Shown: positions 9,131 to 19,142, counted from the first letter of the stretch. The stretch: 43,407 nucleotides of DNA from Acinetobacter lwoffii (GCF_024129735.1 NZ_JAMXXK010000031.1:1-43407), one strand, 5' to 3'. Notes: generated from the sequence alone by a model not told the origin. Numbers and translations: made by a program.

Positions 9131-10411
9131 GTGCAGGACGCTTTTGATCAACAGCATATTTGGCATCCTTATACCTCCATGACACAACCCTTGCCATGTT
9201 ACAAAGTTAAAGCTGCACATGGTGCAGTCATTGAACTTGAAGATGGTACCGAGCTGATTGATGGCATGTCGTCCTGGTGGTGCACAATTCACGGTTATAA
9301 TCATTCTGAACTCAATCAGGCCGTAACAAAACAATTAGAGTCGATGTCACATATCATGTTCGGTGGTTTGACTCATCAGCCTGCGATTGATCTGGGTAAA
9401 CTGCTGCTTGAGATCACAGCGCCTGAACTGGATAAAATCTTCTTTGCCGATTCCGGCTCGGTCGCGGTTGAAGTGGCGCTGAAAATGGCCGTGCAGTATT
9501 GGCATGCACGTCAGCAACCGCAAAAAACCAACTTTGTTACCACACGCTCTGGCTATCATGGCGATACCTGGAATGCCATGTCGGTTTGTGACCCTGTAAC
9601 CGGTATGCATCAGATTTTTGGTTCCAGTTTACCGAACCGTTTATTTGTTCCGGCACCTCAAAGTCGTTTTGATGGGGCATGGCAACCCGAAGATATACAG
9701 CCACTTGAGCACATGCTGGCACAGCAGCATCAGCAGATTGCTGCCATGATCATCGAGCCGATTGTGCAAGGTGCAGGCGGGATGCGTCTCTATCATCCGG
9801 AATATTTAAAACAAGCCAAGTTGTTGTGTGAAAAATACGATGTACTGCTGATTTTGGATGAGATTGCCACCGGTTTCGGCCGCACCGGAAAACTGTTTGC
9901 CTATGAACATGCTGAGATCACACCAGACATTATGTGTATCGGTAAGGCATTAACTGGTGGTTATATGACCTTGTCAGCGACCTTAACCACTCGCCATGTA
10001 GCAGAAACGATTTCAAGTGGTGAAGCGGGTGTGTTCATGCATGGCCCAACTTTTATGGCTAATCCGTTGGCCTGTGCGGTCGCATTAAAAAGTACCCAGC
10101 TGTTACTGGCTCAAGACTGGCAGACGCGTATTCAACAGATTGAAAGTACACTAGAACAATATTTACTGGATTTAAAATCCTTGGCACAAGTCAAAGATGT
10201 GCGTGTCCTCGGCGCAATTGGCGTGGTTGAGCTACATCAAACTATTGATTTGGCGCGTTTTCAGGCTGAATGTGTATGCCGTGGCGTCTGGATTCGTCCT
10301 TTTGGCCGTCTGGTCTATGTCATGCCGCCATATGTAATTTCAACACAGCAACTTGAAACTTTATTAAAGCATATGCGGGAGATGATTCAGCAGATAGAGG
10401 CAGTAGCATGA
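9131..10411 (+). CDS. bioA: Adenosylmethionine-8-amino-7-oxononanoate aminotransferase
   Basis: A 426-residue class III PLP aminotransferase that converts KAPA to DAPA with SAM as amino donor. IWHPYTSM near residue 10, [15 protein letters not shown] (substrate pocket), [23 protein letters not shown] (Asp243) and GKALTGGY with the PLP lysine at about 272 are all present. The start is GTG at 9131; the homologous N-terminus begins right after it and no in-frame ATG fits better. Its stop overlaps the bioF ATG (ATGA), which makes it the first gene of a coupled bioAFCD operon. Confidence 0.95.
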   Translation: MQDAFDQQHIWHPYTSMTQPLPCYKVKAAHGAVIELEDGTELIDGMSSWWCTIHGYNHSELNQAVTKQLESMSHIMFGGLTHQPAIDLGKLLLEITAPELDKIFFADSGSVAVEVALKMAVQYWHARQQPQKTNFVTTRSGYHGDTWNAMSVCDPVTGMHQIFGSSLPNRLFVPAPQSRFDGAWQPEDIQPLEHMLAQQHQQIAAMIIEPIVQGAGGMRLYHPEYLKQAKLLCEKYDVLLILDEIATGFGRTGKLFAYEHAEITPDIMCIGKALTGGYMTLSATLTTRHVAETISSGEAGVFMHGPTFMANPLACAVALKSTQLLLAQDWQTRIQQIESTLEQYLLDLKSLAQVKDVRVLGAIGVVELHQTIDLARFQAECVCRGVWIRPFGRLVYVMPPYVISTQQLETLLKHMREMIQQIEAVA

Positions 10412-11577
10412 ACCATCTTGAGCATTTCCAGCAGCAGCTAGATGACTTGAAACAGCAAGGGCAATATCGCCAGTTTAAGTCCAATATTTCTAGCCAGCCA
10501 CGATTGCAACTCAATGGCCAAGAGATGCTGAATCTGGCATCCAATGACTATTTAGGTCTGGCATCCAACTTAACGCTACGTGAGGAATTTTTTGACCTCA
10601 CGCCGATGTCTGAGCGATATATGAGTTCAAGCTCTTCACGTTTACTGACAGGAAACTTTCCCAATTTTGAACAACTTGAAGCACAGATGTCACAGGCTTT
10701 TGGACGTTCAGTACTGCTGTTTAATAGTGGTTATCACATGAATATCGGGATTCTTCCTGCGCTCAGTAATGCTAAAACCATGATCATTGCTGACAAACTG
10801 GTACATGCCAGTATTATCGACGGGATTCGTTTATCTAAAGCTGGCTATGTGCGTTACCGCCATAATGACCTGCAGCATTTGACTCAGTTTTTAGAAAAAT
10901 ATCAGTCAGATGAATCTATCCAGCGCATCATTGTGGTAACTGAATCAATTTTCAGTATGGATGGGGATGAAACAGATTTAACTGCTTTGGTGGCATTAAA
11001 ACAGCAGTTTGCAAAAGTCATGCTCTATGTCGATGAGGCACATGCAATTGGTGTGCGCGGTGAACGTGGATTGGGCTGCGCAGAACAGTATCAAGTATTG
11101 GATCAGATTGACTTCCTGGTCGGTACCTTTGGCAAGGCTTTGGCTTCAGTTGGTGGTTATCTGGTCTGTGCGCCAGTGATTCGTGACTATCTGATTAATA
11201 GCATGCGACCTTTAATTTTTAGTACCGCCCAGCCGCCACTATGTATGGCCTGGACTAGATTTATTTTTCAGAAGGTACAGCAGCTTCAGGCGGGACGAAT
11301 ACATTTGGCAGCATTGGCTGTACGCTGTCAGCAGGGCATTCAAGACTTGGGATATCACTGTCCGTCAACCTCGCAAATTGTGCCGGTACTGATTGGTGAG
11401 GCAAAACGCACCATTCAGGCGGCTGAAATTATGCAAAAGCAGGGATTTTATGTGCTACCAGTACGTCCGCCAACGGTTCCTGCCAACACCTCCAGACTCA
11501 GAATCTGCCTGAATCAGAACATTTCTGCGGATGAGCTGGACGCATGTCTGCAGGTGCTGAGGAATTTGCCGCGATGA
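10408..11577 (+). CDS. bioF: 8-amino-7-oxononanoate synthase
   Basis: A 389-residue PLP enzyme of the alpha-oxoamine synthase family that condenses pimeloyl-ACP with L-alanine to [18 protein letters not shown], the glycine-rich [27 protein letters not shown] and the PLP lysine in [11 protein letters not shown] (about Lys243) are visible. Length is standard. It overlaps bioA by 4 bp upstream and bioC by 4 bp downstream, so translation is coupled along the operon. Confidence 0.95.
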   Translation: MNHLEHFQQQLDDLKQQGQYRQFKSNISSQPRLQLNGQEMLNLASNDYLGLASNLTLREEFFDLTPMSERYMSSSSSRLLTGNFPNFEQLEAQMSQAFGRSVLLFNSGYHMNIGILPALSNAKTMIIADKLVHASIIDGIRLSKAGYVRYRHNDLQHLTQFLEKYQSDESIQRIIVVTESIFSMDGDETDLTALVALKQQFAKVMLYVDEAHAIGVRGERGLGCAEQYQVLDQIDFLVGTFGKALASVGGYLVCAPVIRDYLINSMRPLIFSTAQPPLCMAWTRFIFQKVQQLQAGRIHLAALAVRCQQGIQDLGYHCPSTSQIVPVLIGEAKRTIQAAEIMQKQGFYVLPVRPPTVPANTSRLRICLNQNISADELDACLQVLRNLPR

Positions 11578-12329
11578 ACAGCAAACAGATTGCCCAGCGT
11601 TTTGCTCAGGCAAATCTCAGTTATGAGCAGCATGCGCTGGTACAAAGTGCCGTAGCGGCAGAGTTGATGCAGTTCATGCAGCAGCATGTAGCACAACCAC
11701 ATTTGCAACGGGTATTGGAAATTGGCTGCGGTTCAGGGTTTTTTACCCGGCTTTTTATGCAGTATTACAGCTTTGATCATTTATTTTTAAATGATCTATA
11801 TGCCGAAGTGAAGCAGCATTTCCCGGAAGCTGATCGGCTTTTGTGGGGGATTGGTAATATTGAAACCTTGCCACTGCCGCAGTCTCTGGACATGGTGCTG
11901 TCGTGTTCTGCATTGCAATGGATCTCGGATTTAAAAGCATTGTTGCTCAACATTGCGCAGGCCTTAAATCCCTCTGGGCATCTGTGTTTTGCCAGTTATA
12001 CGGACAATAATTTAAAGGAAATTAAGGCACTGACCGGACAAGGCTTGGATTATCTGCCTTTAGCGGAGGTTTGTGAACTGCTTGAATCCTTAGGCTTTGA
12101 CATTCTGCTGCAGACAGAAGAACAGATGACCTTGCATTTTGAGCATCCGAAACAGGTGTTACAGCATATCAAAGCCACTGGTGTACAGGCGACGGCACAG
12201 GGGTTTCGGTGGACAAAATCGTCCTTACAGGATTTTTATACCGGCTATCAACAATTCCAAGACCCTGAAAGCAAACAGTATGCACTGACCTATCATCCGG
12301 TTTATGTCATTGCACGGAAGACAGTATGA
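11574..12329 (+). CDS. bioC: Malonyl-ACP O-methyltransferase
   Basis: A 251-residue SAM methyltransferase that methylates malonyl-ACP so that fatty-acid synthesis can build the pimeloyl chain. The N-terminus KQIAQRFAQANLSYEQHALVQ is typical of BioC; motif I is VLEIGCGSGF (residues 48-57), followed by LSCSALQWISD. The start was placed at the ATG at 11574, which overlaps the bioF stop, rather than a frame-compatible ATG 30 bp upstream, because BioC proteins begin close to the KQIAQRF segment and the 4-bp overlap matches the rest of the operon. It works as a pair with the BioH-like esterase upstream. Confidence 0.92.
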   Translation: MNSKQIAQRFAQANLSYEQHALVQSAVAAELMQFMQQHVAQPHLQRVLEIGCGSGFFTRLFMQYYSFDHLFLNDLYAEVKQHFPEADRLLWGIGNIETLPLPQSLDMVLSCSALQWISDLKALLLNIAQALNPSGHLCFASYTDNNLKEIKALTGQGLDYLPLAEVCELLESLGFDILLQTEEQMTLHFEHPKQVLQHIKATGVQATAQGFRWTKSSLQDFYTGYQQFQDPESKQYALTYHPVYVIARKTV

Positions 12330-12991
12330 GCGCACAGATTTATTTTGTCAGCGGCATTGATACCGCAATTGGTAAAACCTTTACTACTGGTTTTCTGGCC
12401 AAAAATTGGAATGAGCAGGGCATTCGTACCATAACCCAAAAGCTGATCCAGACCGGAAATGTCGATATATCAGAAGATATCGAACAGCATCGTGCAATTA
12501 TGGGTTGTGGATTGTTACCGGAAGACCAGCAAAAACTGACCATGCCGGAAATTTTTACGTATCCGGCTTCACCGCATCTTGCTGCGCGGCTGGATGGGCG
12601 AGCCATTAACTTTGAACAGATTCATCAGGCTACCGAACAGCTGGCTGTGGCCTACGACTGTATTTTGCTGGAAGGTGCCGGTGGTCTGATGGTGCCCTTA
12701 ACCGAAGAGTTCCTGACTATTGATTATATTCAGACACATAATTATCCGGTGATTCTCGTCACTTCAGGGCGTTTAGGCAGTATTAATCATACCTTGCTGA
12801 GTCTTGAGTTGTTAAAACTCCGCGGGGTTCAATTATATGCCATTGCTTTTAATCATGCAGATAACTCCAAAGATCCCTTGATCGCTGAAGATACCATTGC
12901 TTATTTAAAACAGTATTTGCAGCGTGATTTTGCTGATACGACATGGGTTGATATTCCAGCTTTAAATTTAGCCCCGTCTATCCATGAGTAA
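12326..12991 (+). CDS. bioD: Dethiobiotin synthetase
   Basis: A 221-residue ATP-dependent enzyme that closes the ureido ring on DAPA with CO2. The P-loop is GIDTAIGKTF (residues 10-19, Lys17), with QKLIQTGN, the EGAGGLMVPL motif and a SGRLGSINHTLLSLE segment. It overlaps bioC by 4 bp and ends the bioAFCD operon. The stop of a decayed histidine kinase on the opposite strand lies 5 bp beyond, so the two are convergent; no clear terminator is seen between them. Confidence 0.95.
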   Translation: MSAQIYFVSGIDTAIGKTFTTGFLAKNWNEQGIRTITQKLIQTGNVDISEDIEQHRAIMGCGLLPEDQQKLTMPEIFTYPASPHLAARLDGRAINFEQIHQATEQLAVAYDCILLEGAGGLMVPLTEEFLTIDYIQTHNYPVILVTSGRLGSINHTLLSLELLKLRGVQLYAIAFNHADNSKDPLIAEDTIAYLKQYLQRDFADTTWVDIPALNLAPSIHE

Positions 12992-12995
12992 GTGA

Positions 12996-14189
12996 TCAGC
13001 TTACAGGGGGGCTGATGTGAATGCTTAAATATTGAGGTTGCGCCACTGTAAATTGAATCTGATAGCCATATTTGTTTAACACCATTTTCATCAAATATAA
13101 GTCTAGCCCATGCCCATTTTGCTAGGGAGATTTATGCCAGAAACGCTGTCCCAAGTATGCATATCTTCAACCTTTGATTATCATTATGAATGATCAGCAC
13201 ACATGCAGCATAGCAATTGAAATGGTATTTGCCTATGCCTGCAATAGAGCATTGTTAAGTAGGTTTTTAAAGACGGTATCTAGTTCAAAATCGGGTAGGG
13301 CAACTCGGGTCAGGCTCGGTCAGTCAATTGTTAAACTGGGTTCAATTTCCGGATAAAGCGACTGTAAATCGGCAATCACCTGAGTCAGGAGCCGTGCAAT
13401 TTCAATACTGTACTAGATATCGCTCAGTACTTGATCGGTAGAGGAAAGTGCTAGAAGCTGTTCCAGTAGCTGGGTACATCGGCGGATACCAATGTGTACC
13501 TGCTGCAAGCTTTGTTGCAATTTGGGCGAGCTTGCCTGTTGTTCTGCCATCAGTTGTGCAAGCTGGATATGAGTTTTGATCGCGGTTAAAGGACTACGCA
13601 ATTCATGGGCGGCGTATGAACTAAATACTTTTTCATTTTCCGGATTTTGATGCAGTTTATGTATTAAGTGCTTAGAGTTTTGGGCAAAGGACTGTACCTT
13701 GGAAGGCATTACTTTGGCATCTAAGGTTTTTAAATAGTGAGTAGCATCATTCACTGATAAATTTGGCTGACTTAAAAGGTTGAAACTTCATCTAAGGCTT
13801 TAAGCTCTCGACGAATAATCAAAACGATTAAGCCTATACATAGCAATAAAAACAAAATTATTGGTATTAATACCGATTATAAAATCTTTTTGAGCAATTA
13901 TCCACGTAGGAACATCCGCTCTGCTTCCACCACTTGAATATCCCCACGACGTAACACATAACTGAGCCTCACCTTGTTGCTTTGTACTAAAGCCAACTAC
14001 TTGGTGGCTTAAATCTTTCGGTGCACCTCGGGTTTTTGCTACCACATGCTGAACGACACTGACGTCAGAGCCAAATAAAGACACTTTATAGGCAATCAAC
14101 TGCTCTTGATTGGTGGAATGAAGTTGTTGGGCTAGTACATTTTCATCCAAGTTTTGCATCGGCAGTTGTTGAGTCAATCGAGCGACCAT
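12996..14189 (-). pseudogene. Sensor histidine kinase (QseC-like), decayed
   Basis: Three frames on the minus strand together make one kinase. 13800-14189 encodes an extracytoplasmic sensor part (residues such as QGEAQLCVTSWGYSSGGSRA) and the start of a membrane helix. 13413-13754 encodes a HisKA dimerisation domain with the phospho-acceptor in AAHELRSPLTAIKTHIQLAQ. 12996-13400 holds scraps of the ATP-binding domain, ending KYGYQIQFTVAQ... before TGA at 12996-12998. Stops and frameshifts fall between the parts, the N-terminal helix is missing and the ATPase G-boxes are damaged. No response regulator gene is adjacent. In the intact state it would be a two-component sensor; it cannot work now. 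Confidence 0.75.
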
Positions 14190-14329
14190 TGGATGGCTGA
14201 ATCAAACCAAATTGATATATTTCCTTGACTGAGTAAGGCTTTATTGTAGGTAGATCAACTGGTTGTACGATAGATCTTGGGTGCAGACCTCTTCATTTAG
14301 AAATTATATTCCCCAAGAAGCTTTCAGTG

Positions 14330-14356
14330 GTAGGTTTGTGCAACAAAGCCTCTTGC
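14330..14356. repeat. Possible IS5-family terminal inverted repeat remnant
   Basis: GGTTTGTGCAACAAAGCC resembles the outer ends of IS903/IS5-type elements and is the inverse of the ACTTTGTTGCATAAAGG end near 5550. No transposase frame is attached to it. It lies between the decayed kinase and another IS5-family scrap, in a stretch (14190-14435) where I see no gene. Confidence 0.4.
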
Positions 14357-14435
14357 AAATAAAGGCTATCAAGGGATTTATACATTGTATCCAAATAGTT
14401 TATGGCCATTAAAAGCAAAAAAGCACTAAAAACCA

Positions 14436-14618
14436 GATCTCGAGCTAAAATTTTATAACCAAGAAATCAATAAAAGAAGAATTGGAATTGAACAGTTATT
14501 TGGAACTTTGAAAACCTTCAAAATCCTTGCCGAGCGATATCGCAACCCTGGCAAAAGACTAGGATTAAGATTTAATTTAATTGTGGGAATCTATAATTTT
14601 GAGCTGAGTAAAAAGTGA
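14436..14618 (+). pseudogene. IS5-family transposase, C-terminal remnant (second copy)
   Basis: About 60 residues remain, INKRRIGIEQLFGTLKTFKI followed by ILAERYRNPGK, ending at TGA 14616-14618. It is related (about 80% by eye at the DNA level) to the fragment at 1-204 in the same orientation, but comes from a different element of the same group. Upstream sequence is decayed. The lld regulatory region begins immediately after it. Confidence 0.7.
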
Positions 14619-14664
14619 ATTATGAAAGAAATCTAATATATAAAATTTTAAGAGATTATGAAAA

Positions 14665-14677
14665 TTGGTCATACCAA
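14665..14677. promoter_or_regulatory. LldR operator, upstream half-pair (O1)
   Basis: TTGGTCATACCAA is a perfect 13-bp palindrome with the TGGTnnnACCA core expected for FadR-type GntR regulators such as LldR. It is about 35 bp upstream of the proposed -35 box and about 91 bp upstream of the core of a second identical site, the arrangement known from E. coli lldPRD, where LldR can loop the DNA. Confidence 0.7.
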
Positions 14678-14699
14678 AAAATAAATTAAATCTTTTATA

Positions 14700-14728
14700 T
14701 TGTGTTTTTGGGCTAATATTACTAATAT
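14700..14728 (+). promoter_or_regulatory. Candidate sigma-70 promoter of lldPRD
   Basis: TTGTGT (14700-14705) and TAATAT (14723-14728) are separated by 17 bp. The -10 box is good and the -35 is weak, as is common for a regulated promoter. It sits between two LldR-type operators and 115 bp upstream of the lldP start. Confidence 0.5.
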
Positions 14729-14755
14729 CGCCAATACAAAATGCACATTTTATCT

Positions 14756-14794
14756 CTTAAACACTAAATTGGTCATACCAATTTAGTGTTTAAG
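14756..14794. promoter_or_regulatory. LldR operator (O2) inside a 39-bp perfect palindrome
   Basis: Arms CTTAAACACTAAATTGGT (14756-14773) and ACCAATTTAGTGTTTAAG (14777-14794) are exact inverse complements around CAT. The centre repeats the TTGGTCATACCAA site found upstream. It falls about 20-25 bp after the presumed transcription start, so bound LldR would block elongation, and the transcript itself could fold into an 18-bp hairpin in the 5' leader. Confidence 0.75.
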
Positions 14795-14842
14795 TACAAT
14801 AAACTGTTCAATCTAGTAGTTAAGCATTTCAAGGAGTAGACA

Positions 14843-16507
14843 ATGCTTCAACAGTGGCAACAAATTTATGATCCTATAGGCAATATCTGGATTTCGAGTG
14901 CTATTGCGCTAGTTCCAATTATTTTCTTTTTTTTAGCGTTAGCTATTTTTCGCATGAAGGGTAGTGTAGCCGCTACAATTACCGTCTTTTTAGCCTTTCT
15001 GGTCTCATTATTTTTATACAAAATGCCAATTGGAATGGCATTAGCATCAATGGTCTATGGATTCTTCTACGGCCTGTGGCCAATTGCATGGATTATTATC
15101 GGTGCAGTTTTTATATATAAGATTTCAGTAAAAACAGGACAGTTTGATGTTATTCGTTCGTCTATTCTGTCAATTACAGAAGATCAACGTTTGCAAATGC
15201 TATTAGTTGGGTTTGCTTTTGGTACGTTTTTAGAAGGTGCGGCAGGTTTTGGTGCGCCCGTCGCAATTACTGCGGCACTGTTGGTGGGACTCGGCTTTAA
15301 GCCTTTATATGCGGCTGGGCTATGTCTGATAGTTAATACTGCACCTGTTGCTTTTGGTGCAATGGGAATTCCGATCATTGTCGCTGGGCAGGTTTCAGGT
15401 GTTGACACCATGGAAATCAGTCAAATGGTTGGTCGTCAGTTACCCTTTATGGTGCCAATTGTATTGATCTGGATCATGGCAATCATGGATGGTTGGCGTG
15501 GGGTTAAAGAAACTTGGCCTGCTATTTTAGTTGCCAGCTTATCTTTTTCTTTAGCGCAATATCTAACATCAAATTTTGTTGGGCCTGAGTTACCCGATAT
15601 CACTGCTGCAATTGCATCATTAATCAGTTTAACTATCTTACTTAAGTATTGGAAACCAAAACATATTTTTCTTTTTGAGGATAAAAATATACAGGTAGAT
15701 GAAACTATTATCAAGCAAGCTCGTAAACAATATAGTGTGGCACAGATAGCCAAAGCCTGGTCTCCATTTCTGATACTTACAGCAATGGTGACGATCTGGA
15801 GCATCAAACCTTTTAAAGATTTATTTGTTAAGGACGGCCCATTAAGTGATTTAGTAGTTTCAGTTAAAGTGCCGTATTTGCATCAATTGATTCAAAAGCT
15901 ACCACCTGTCGTGCCTGAAATTAAAGATTATGATGCGATTTATAAGTTTGATTGGTTATCAGCAACGGGTACGGCGATTATATTGGCGGCATTGATCACG
16001 ATTATTTATTTAAACATGAAACCTAAAGAGGCAGTTTCGACATTCTTTGAAACCGTGAATGAACTAAAAACCCCAATTTATTCGATTGGTATGGTACTGG
16101 CTTTTGCGTTCATTGCAAACTATTCAGGTCTGTCAGCAACGCTTGCTTTAGCACTGGCACATACGGGTCAGGCTTTCACCTTCTTCTCACCATTCTTGGG
16201 TTGGGTTGGAGTGTTTCTTACAGGTTCAGATACTTCAGCTAACGCATTGTTTTCAGCGTTACAAGCAACTACAGCACAGCAAATCGGTGTGCCTGAAGTC
16301 TTGTTAGTTGCTGCCAATACCAGTGGTGGAGTAACAGGTAAGATGATTTCTCCTCAATCAATTGCGATTGCTTGTGCGGCAGTGGGCTTAGTTGGTAAAG
16401 AATCTGATTTATTTAGATTTACAGTAAAACACAGCATTATCTTTACGGTGATGATTGGTATTATTGTGACCTTACAAGCTTATGTTTTCCCGTGGATGAT
16501 TCCGTAA
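14843..16507 (+). CDS. lldP: L-lactate permease
   Basis: A 554-residue polytopic inner-membrane protein of the LctP family that imports L-lactate (also D-lactate and glycolate in E. coli) with protons. About 12 or more hydrophobic segments run through the length. Conserved stretches include [33 protein letters not shown] and, near the C-terminus, [14 protein letters not shown] and [20 protein letters not shown]. Length is standard. AAGGAG lies 7 bp before the ATG. It is the first gene of lldPRD, with LldR operators upstream. Confidence 0.95.
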   Translation: MLQQWQQIYDPIGNIWISSAIALVPIIFFFLALAIFRMKGSVAATITVFLAFLVSLFLYKMPIGMALASMVYGFFYGLWPIAWIIIGAVFIYKISVKTGQFDVIRSSILSITEDQRLQMLLVGFAFGTFLEGAAGFGAPVAITAALLVGLGFKPLYAAGLCLIVNTAPVAFGAMGIPIIVAGQVSGVDTMEISQMVGRQLPFMVPIVLIWIMAIMDGWRGVKETWPAILVASLSFSLAQYLTSNFVGPELPDITAAIASLISLTILLKYWKPKHIFLFEDKNIQVDETIIKQARKQYSVAQIAKAWSPFLILTAMVTIWSIKPFKDLFVKDGPLSDLVVSVKVPYLHQLIQKLPPVVPEIKDYDAIYKFDWLSATGTAIILAALITIIYLNMKPKEAVSTFFETVNELKTPIYSIGMVLAFAFIANYSGLSATLALALAHTGQAFTFFSPFLGWVGVFLTGSDTSANALFSALQATTAQQIGVPEVLLVAANTSGGVTGKMISPQSIAIACAAVGLVGKESDLFRFTVKHSIIFTVMIGIIVTLQAYVFPWMIP

Positions 16508-16524
16508 ACGGGTCAAGGAAAAAA

Positions 16525-17268
16525 ATGAAAGTCTCCGATAAAGTAGTACAGCGGTTACGTCTATTGATTGAAAAAAATAATGTGCAAGTCGGAGAGCGAT
16601 TGCCTGCCGAACGCCAACTCTGTGAACAATTGGGTGTGTCTCGTAGCTCTTTACGTGAGGCGATTCAACAGCTAATTACCGCAGGGATTATTCAGAGCAA
16701 AGCGGGTGCAGGCAACTATTTAAAGCAGTTGCCTGCACATTGGTCACAGCATCAAATCGTTGAGCCATTATCCGGTTTGATGGATCAAGATCCTGAATAT
16801 CGTTTTGATGTACAAGAAGCTCGTATGGTGCTTGAAGGTGGTACAGCGTGGTATGCCGCACAACGTGCCACACCCAGTGATTTGATCAATATTCGTCAGT
16901 GTTTTGAGCAGATTAGCCATTTTCAGGCCTTAGGTGATGATGCACACGCAGCAATAGCGGATGCGAAGTTTCATCTGGCGATTGCAGAAGCATCCCACAA
17001 TCTAGTGCTGATCCAAATGATGCGTAGTTTGTTTGATTTATTGCAAGACAACGTGATGTTAGGGCGACGTAAAGTCTACACTACACCACAACATTTTGAA
17101 CAATTGCATGACCAGCACTTTGAAGTGATGGATGCAATTGAACGTCAAGACTCAGAGACTGCACGTAAGGCAGCTTGTGGGCATATTGAATTTGTTGTTC
17201 AACGCGTACGTATGATCGATGAAGAAGAAGCTCGTCGTCAACGTTCGAGTCGATTAAATAGGACATAA
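16525..17268 (+). CDS. lldR: L-lactate-responsive GntR/FadR-type regulator
   Basis: A 247-residue repressor/activator of the lactate operon. An N-terminal winged helix-turn-helix (about residues 1-70, ERLPAERQLCEQLGVSRSSL) is followed by an all-helical FCD effector domain (about 90-235) with metal or ligand-binding histidines in DAKFHLAIAEASHN and HFEVMDAIERQD. The start chosen is the ATG at 16525 with AAGGA just upstream, not the ATG at 16492 that lies inside the end of lldP. It is 17 bp after lldP and 3 bp before lldD. It should bind the TTGGTCATACCAA sites ahead of lldP and release on L-lactate. Confidence 0.93.
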   Translation: MKVSDKVVQRLRLLIEKNNVQVGERLPAERQLCEQLGVSRSSLREAIQQLITAGIIQSKAGAGNYLKQLPAHWSQHQIVEPLSGLMDQDPEYRFDVQEARMVLEGGTAWYAAQRATPSDLINIRQCFEQISHFQALGDDAHAAIADAKFHLAIAEASHNLVLIQMMRSLFDLLQDNVMLGRRKVYTTPQHFEQLHDQHFEVMDAIERQDSETARKAACGHIEFVVQRVRMIDEEEARRQRSSRLNRT

Positions 17269-17271
17269 GTT

Positions 17272-18417
17272 ATGATTATTTCTTCTGCAAATGACTATCG
17301 TGAAGCTGCGAAACGTCGTTTACCGCCATTTTTATTTGAATACATCGATGGTGGTGCCTATGCGGAATATACTTTAAAGCGTAATGTAGACGATTTATCA
17401 AAAATCGCTTTACGTCAACGTGTGTTAAATGACATGTCTGAGCTGAGCTTAGAAACGCAATTGTTTGGTGAAAATTTGGCGTTGCCAGTGGCATTGTCAC
17501 CTGTAGGTCTAACGGGTATGTATGCGCGTCGTGGTGAAGTTCAAGCCGCGGTTGCCGCAGATAAAAAGGGCATTCCATTTACCTTATCAACAGTTTCAGT
17601 TTGTCCAATTGAAGAAGTGGCACCTGCGATTCAACGTCCGATGTGGTTTCAACTGTATGTACTACGTGACCGTGGTTTTATGAAAAATGCCTTGGAACGT
17701 GCTAAAGCCGCAGGCTGTTCTACCTTAGTATTCACAGTCGATATGCCTGTTCCAGGTGCGCGTTATCGTGATGCACATTCAGGAATGAGTGGTAAAAATG
17801 CTGCAATACGTCGTTATATGCAATCGTGTATGCACCCACACTGGGCTTGGAATGTCGGTTTATTGGGTCGTCCGCATGATTTGGGTAACATTTCGAAATA
17901 TTTAGGTAAGCCGACAGGTCTGGAAGATTATATCGGTTGGCTGGGAAGTAACTTTGACCCTTCAATTTCTTGGAAAGATCTTGAGTGGATTCGTGATTAT
18001 TGGGAGGGTCCCATGGTTATTAAGGGGATTTTAGATCCTGAGGATGCCAAGGATGCGGTACGTTTCGGAGCAGATGGAATTGTGGTCTCCAATCACGGTG
18101 GTCGTCAGCTTGATGGTGTTTTGTCTTCTGCTCGTGCGCTTCCTTCAATTGCAAGTGCGGTCAAAGGTGACATCAAAATTTTAGCAGATTCAGGGATTCG
18201 TAACGGTCTTGATGTGGTACGTATGTTGGCTATGGGTGCAGATATTTGCATGCTTGGTCGTGCATTTGTATACGCACTTGGTGCTGCCGGCGGTTCTGGG
18301 GTAAGTAATTTACTAGATTTGATTGAGAAAGAAATGCGTGTGGCAATGACATTGACTGGTGCAAGAACCATTGCAGATATTACATCGGATTGCCTGGTCA
18401 AGCTAGAGAAAGAGTAA
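17272..18417 (+). CDS. lldD: L-lactate dehydrogenase (FMN, quinone-linked)
   Basis: A 381-residue flavoprotein of the alpha-hydroxy-acid oxidase family that oxidises L-lactate to pyruvate at the inner membrane and passes electrons to quinone. [11 protein letters not shown] (FMN pocket), [14 protein letters not shown], the catalytic His275 in [10 protein letters not shown] and the phosphate-binding [20 protein letters not shown] are all present. Length matches E. coli LldD. It ends the operon; the dld gene for D-lactate dehydrogenase that follows lldD in several Acinetobacter genomes is not present here. Confidence 0.95.
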   Translation: MIISSANDYREAAKRRLPPFLFEYIDGGAYAEYTLKRNVDDLSKIALRQRVLNDMSELSLETQLFGENLALPVALSPVGLTGMYARRGEVQAAVAADKKGIPFTLSTVSVCPIEEVAPAIQRPMWFQLYVLRDRGFMKNALERAKAAGCSTLVFTVDMPVPGARYRDAHSGMSGKNAAIRRYMQSCMHPHWAWNVGLLGRPHDLGNISKYLGKPTGLEDYIGWLGSNFDPSISWKDLEWIRDYWEGPMVIKGILDPEDAKDAVRFGADGIVVSNHGGRQLDGVLSSARALPSIASAVKGDIKILADSGIRNGLDVVRMLAMGADICMLGRAFVYALGAAGGSGVSNLLDLIEKEMRVAMTLTGARTIADITSDCLVKLEKE

Positions 18418-18523
18418 GCGATTTAATTACTCACATTACTAAGGCTTTGCCAACTTTCCTTTGAAAAAAGAGATTTTTATCTGAATAATTTGGGTAAACA
18501 AAGCTTCCTTTTGAAAAAAAAAC

Positions 18524-18921
18524 CAACCTTGGTAAGAGTCACCGACATAAAATACACTAAATAACATAATTGGTGCGTTAATAAACTCTATATATATCAG
18601 CAATATAGAGTTTTTATTTTGTGTGACGTAATTTAAGGTGGGGTGGGGTACTTTTATTTTTGGTCACTAATTTATTGTGATAATCAACAATAATAACCAA
18701 CATACATATGCTCAATCTAAGAGTATTTTACTGACTGGTATAATTTTATGATGAGAGGGGTGTTGCCTGAGGCTACGGTTTTCTGTTTGGCCTTTTGACG
18801 TAAGACGAACAAATATAAGCTTTCTACTTTTTCACGTGCCCATGGTGTGGTACGCAAGAATCGTAATGATGATTTAACACTTGGGTCTATGCAAAAATAG
18901 CTATTCAATTTTGTGACTTAA
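18524..18921. repeat. Long direct repeat, left copy (DR-L)
   Basis: About 398 bp that recur in the same orientation at 42232-42630, about 90% identical by eye with a few small indels. The repeat begins at CAACCTTGG, includes an intrinsic-terminator hairpin, and carries the 3' half of a DUF2132 gene on the minus strand, ending at GACTTAA. To the left of it (18418-18523) I see only AT-rich spacer after lldD. The two copies bracket all the accessory genes of the window. Confidence 0.9.
18583..18616. terminator. Intrinsic terminator in the left direct repeat
   Basis: AACTCTATAT pairs with ATATAGAGTT around a short loop, followed by TTTATTTT. The opposite strand also ends in a T/A-rich run, so it may serve both the lld operon and the DUF2132 remnant. 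A variant copy lies at 42291-42326. Confidence 0.65.
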
Positions 18922-18999
18922 GCCTTCAAAGCCATCATCGTAGTCCAATAATTCATCCAAAATGTCAGCAAGTTTTTTGCCGTGGAGTGGCTCATTGGA
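18717..18999 (-). pseudogene. DUF2132 (VF530-like) gene, frameshifted
   Basis: Minus-strand residues EPLHGKKLADILDELLDY, then [10 protein letters not shown] and a stop, then in another frame [19 protein letters not shown] and [18 protein letters not shown]. Together they cover the VF530/DUF2132 family, small DNA-binding-like proteins of unknown role. Compared with the other repeat copy, two bases are missing just after the KIE codons, which breaks the frame. The upstream end reaches a stop at 19000-19002 without a clear start codon. 19003-19142 shows nothing I can recognise. Confidence 0.75.
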
Positions 19000-19142
19000 T
19001 CAATCGTATTTGGCAAAGGAAGCAATTATGACCTAGGTCAGGTAGGAAAAACTCGCTTTGAGTATTTGTGATAATCATAAAGGGAAAGCCTGAGTGATTG
19101 GTTGCTTACCCTGTACATTACTTTGAGAGAATTGAAAATTCG

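Noticed and set aside
13174..13356. A 60-codon plus-strand frame.
   Set aside because: It is antisense to the decayed ATPase part of the histidine kinase and has no family signal.
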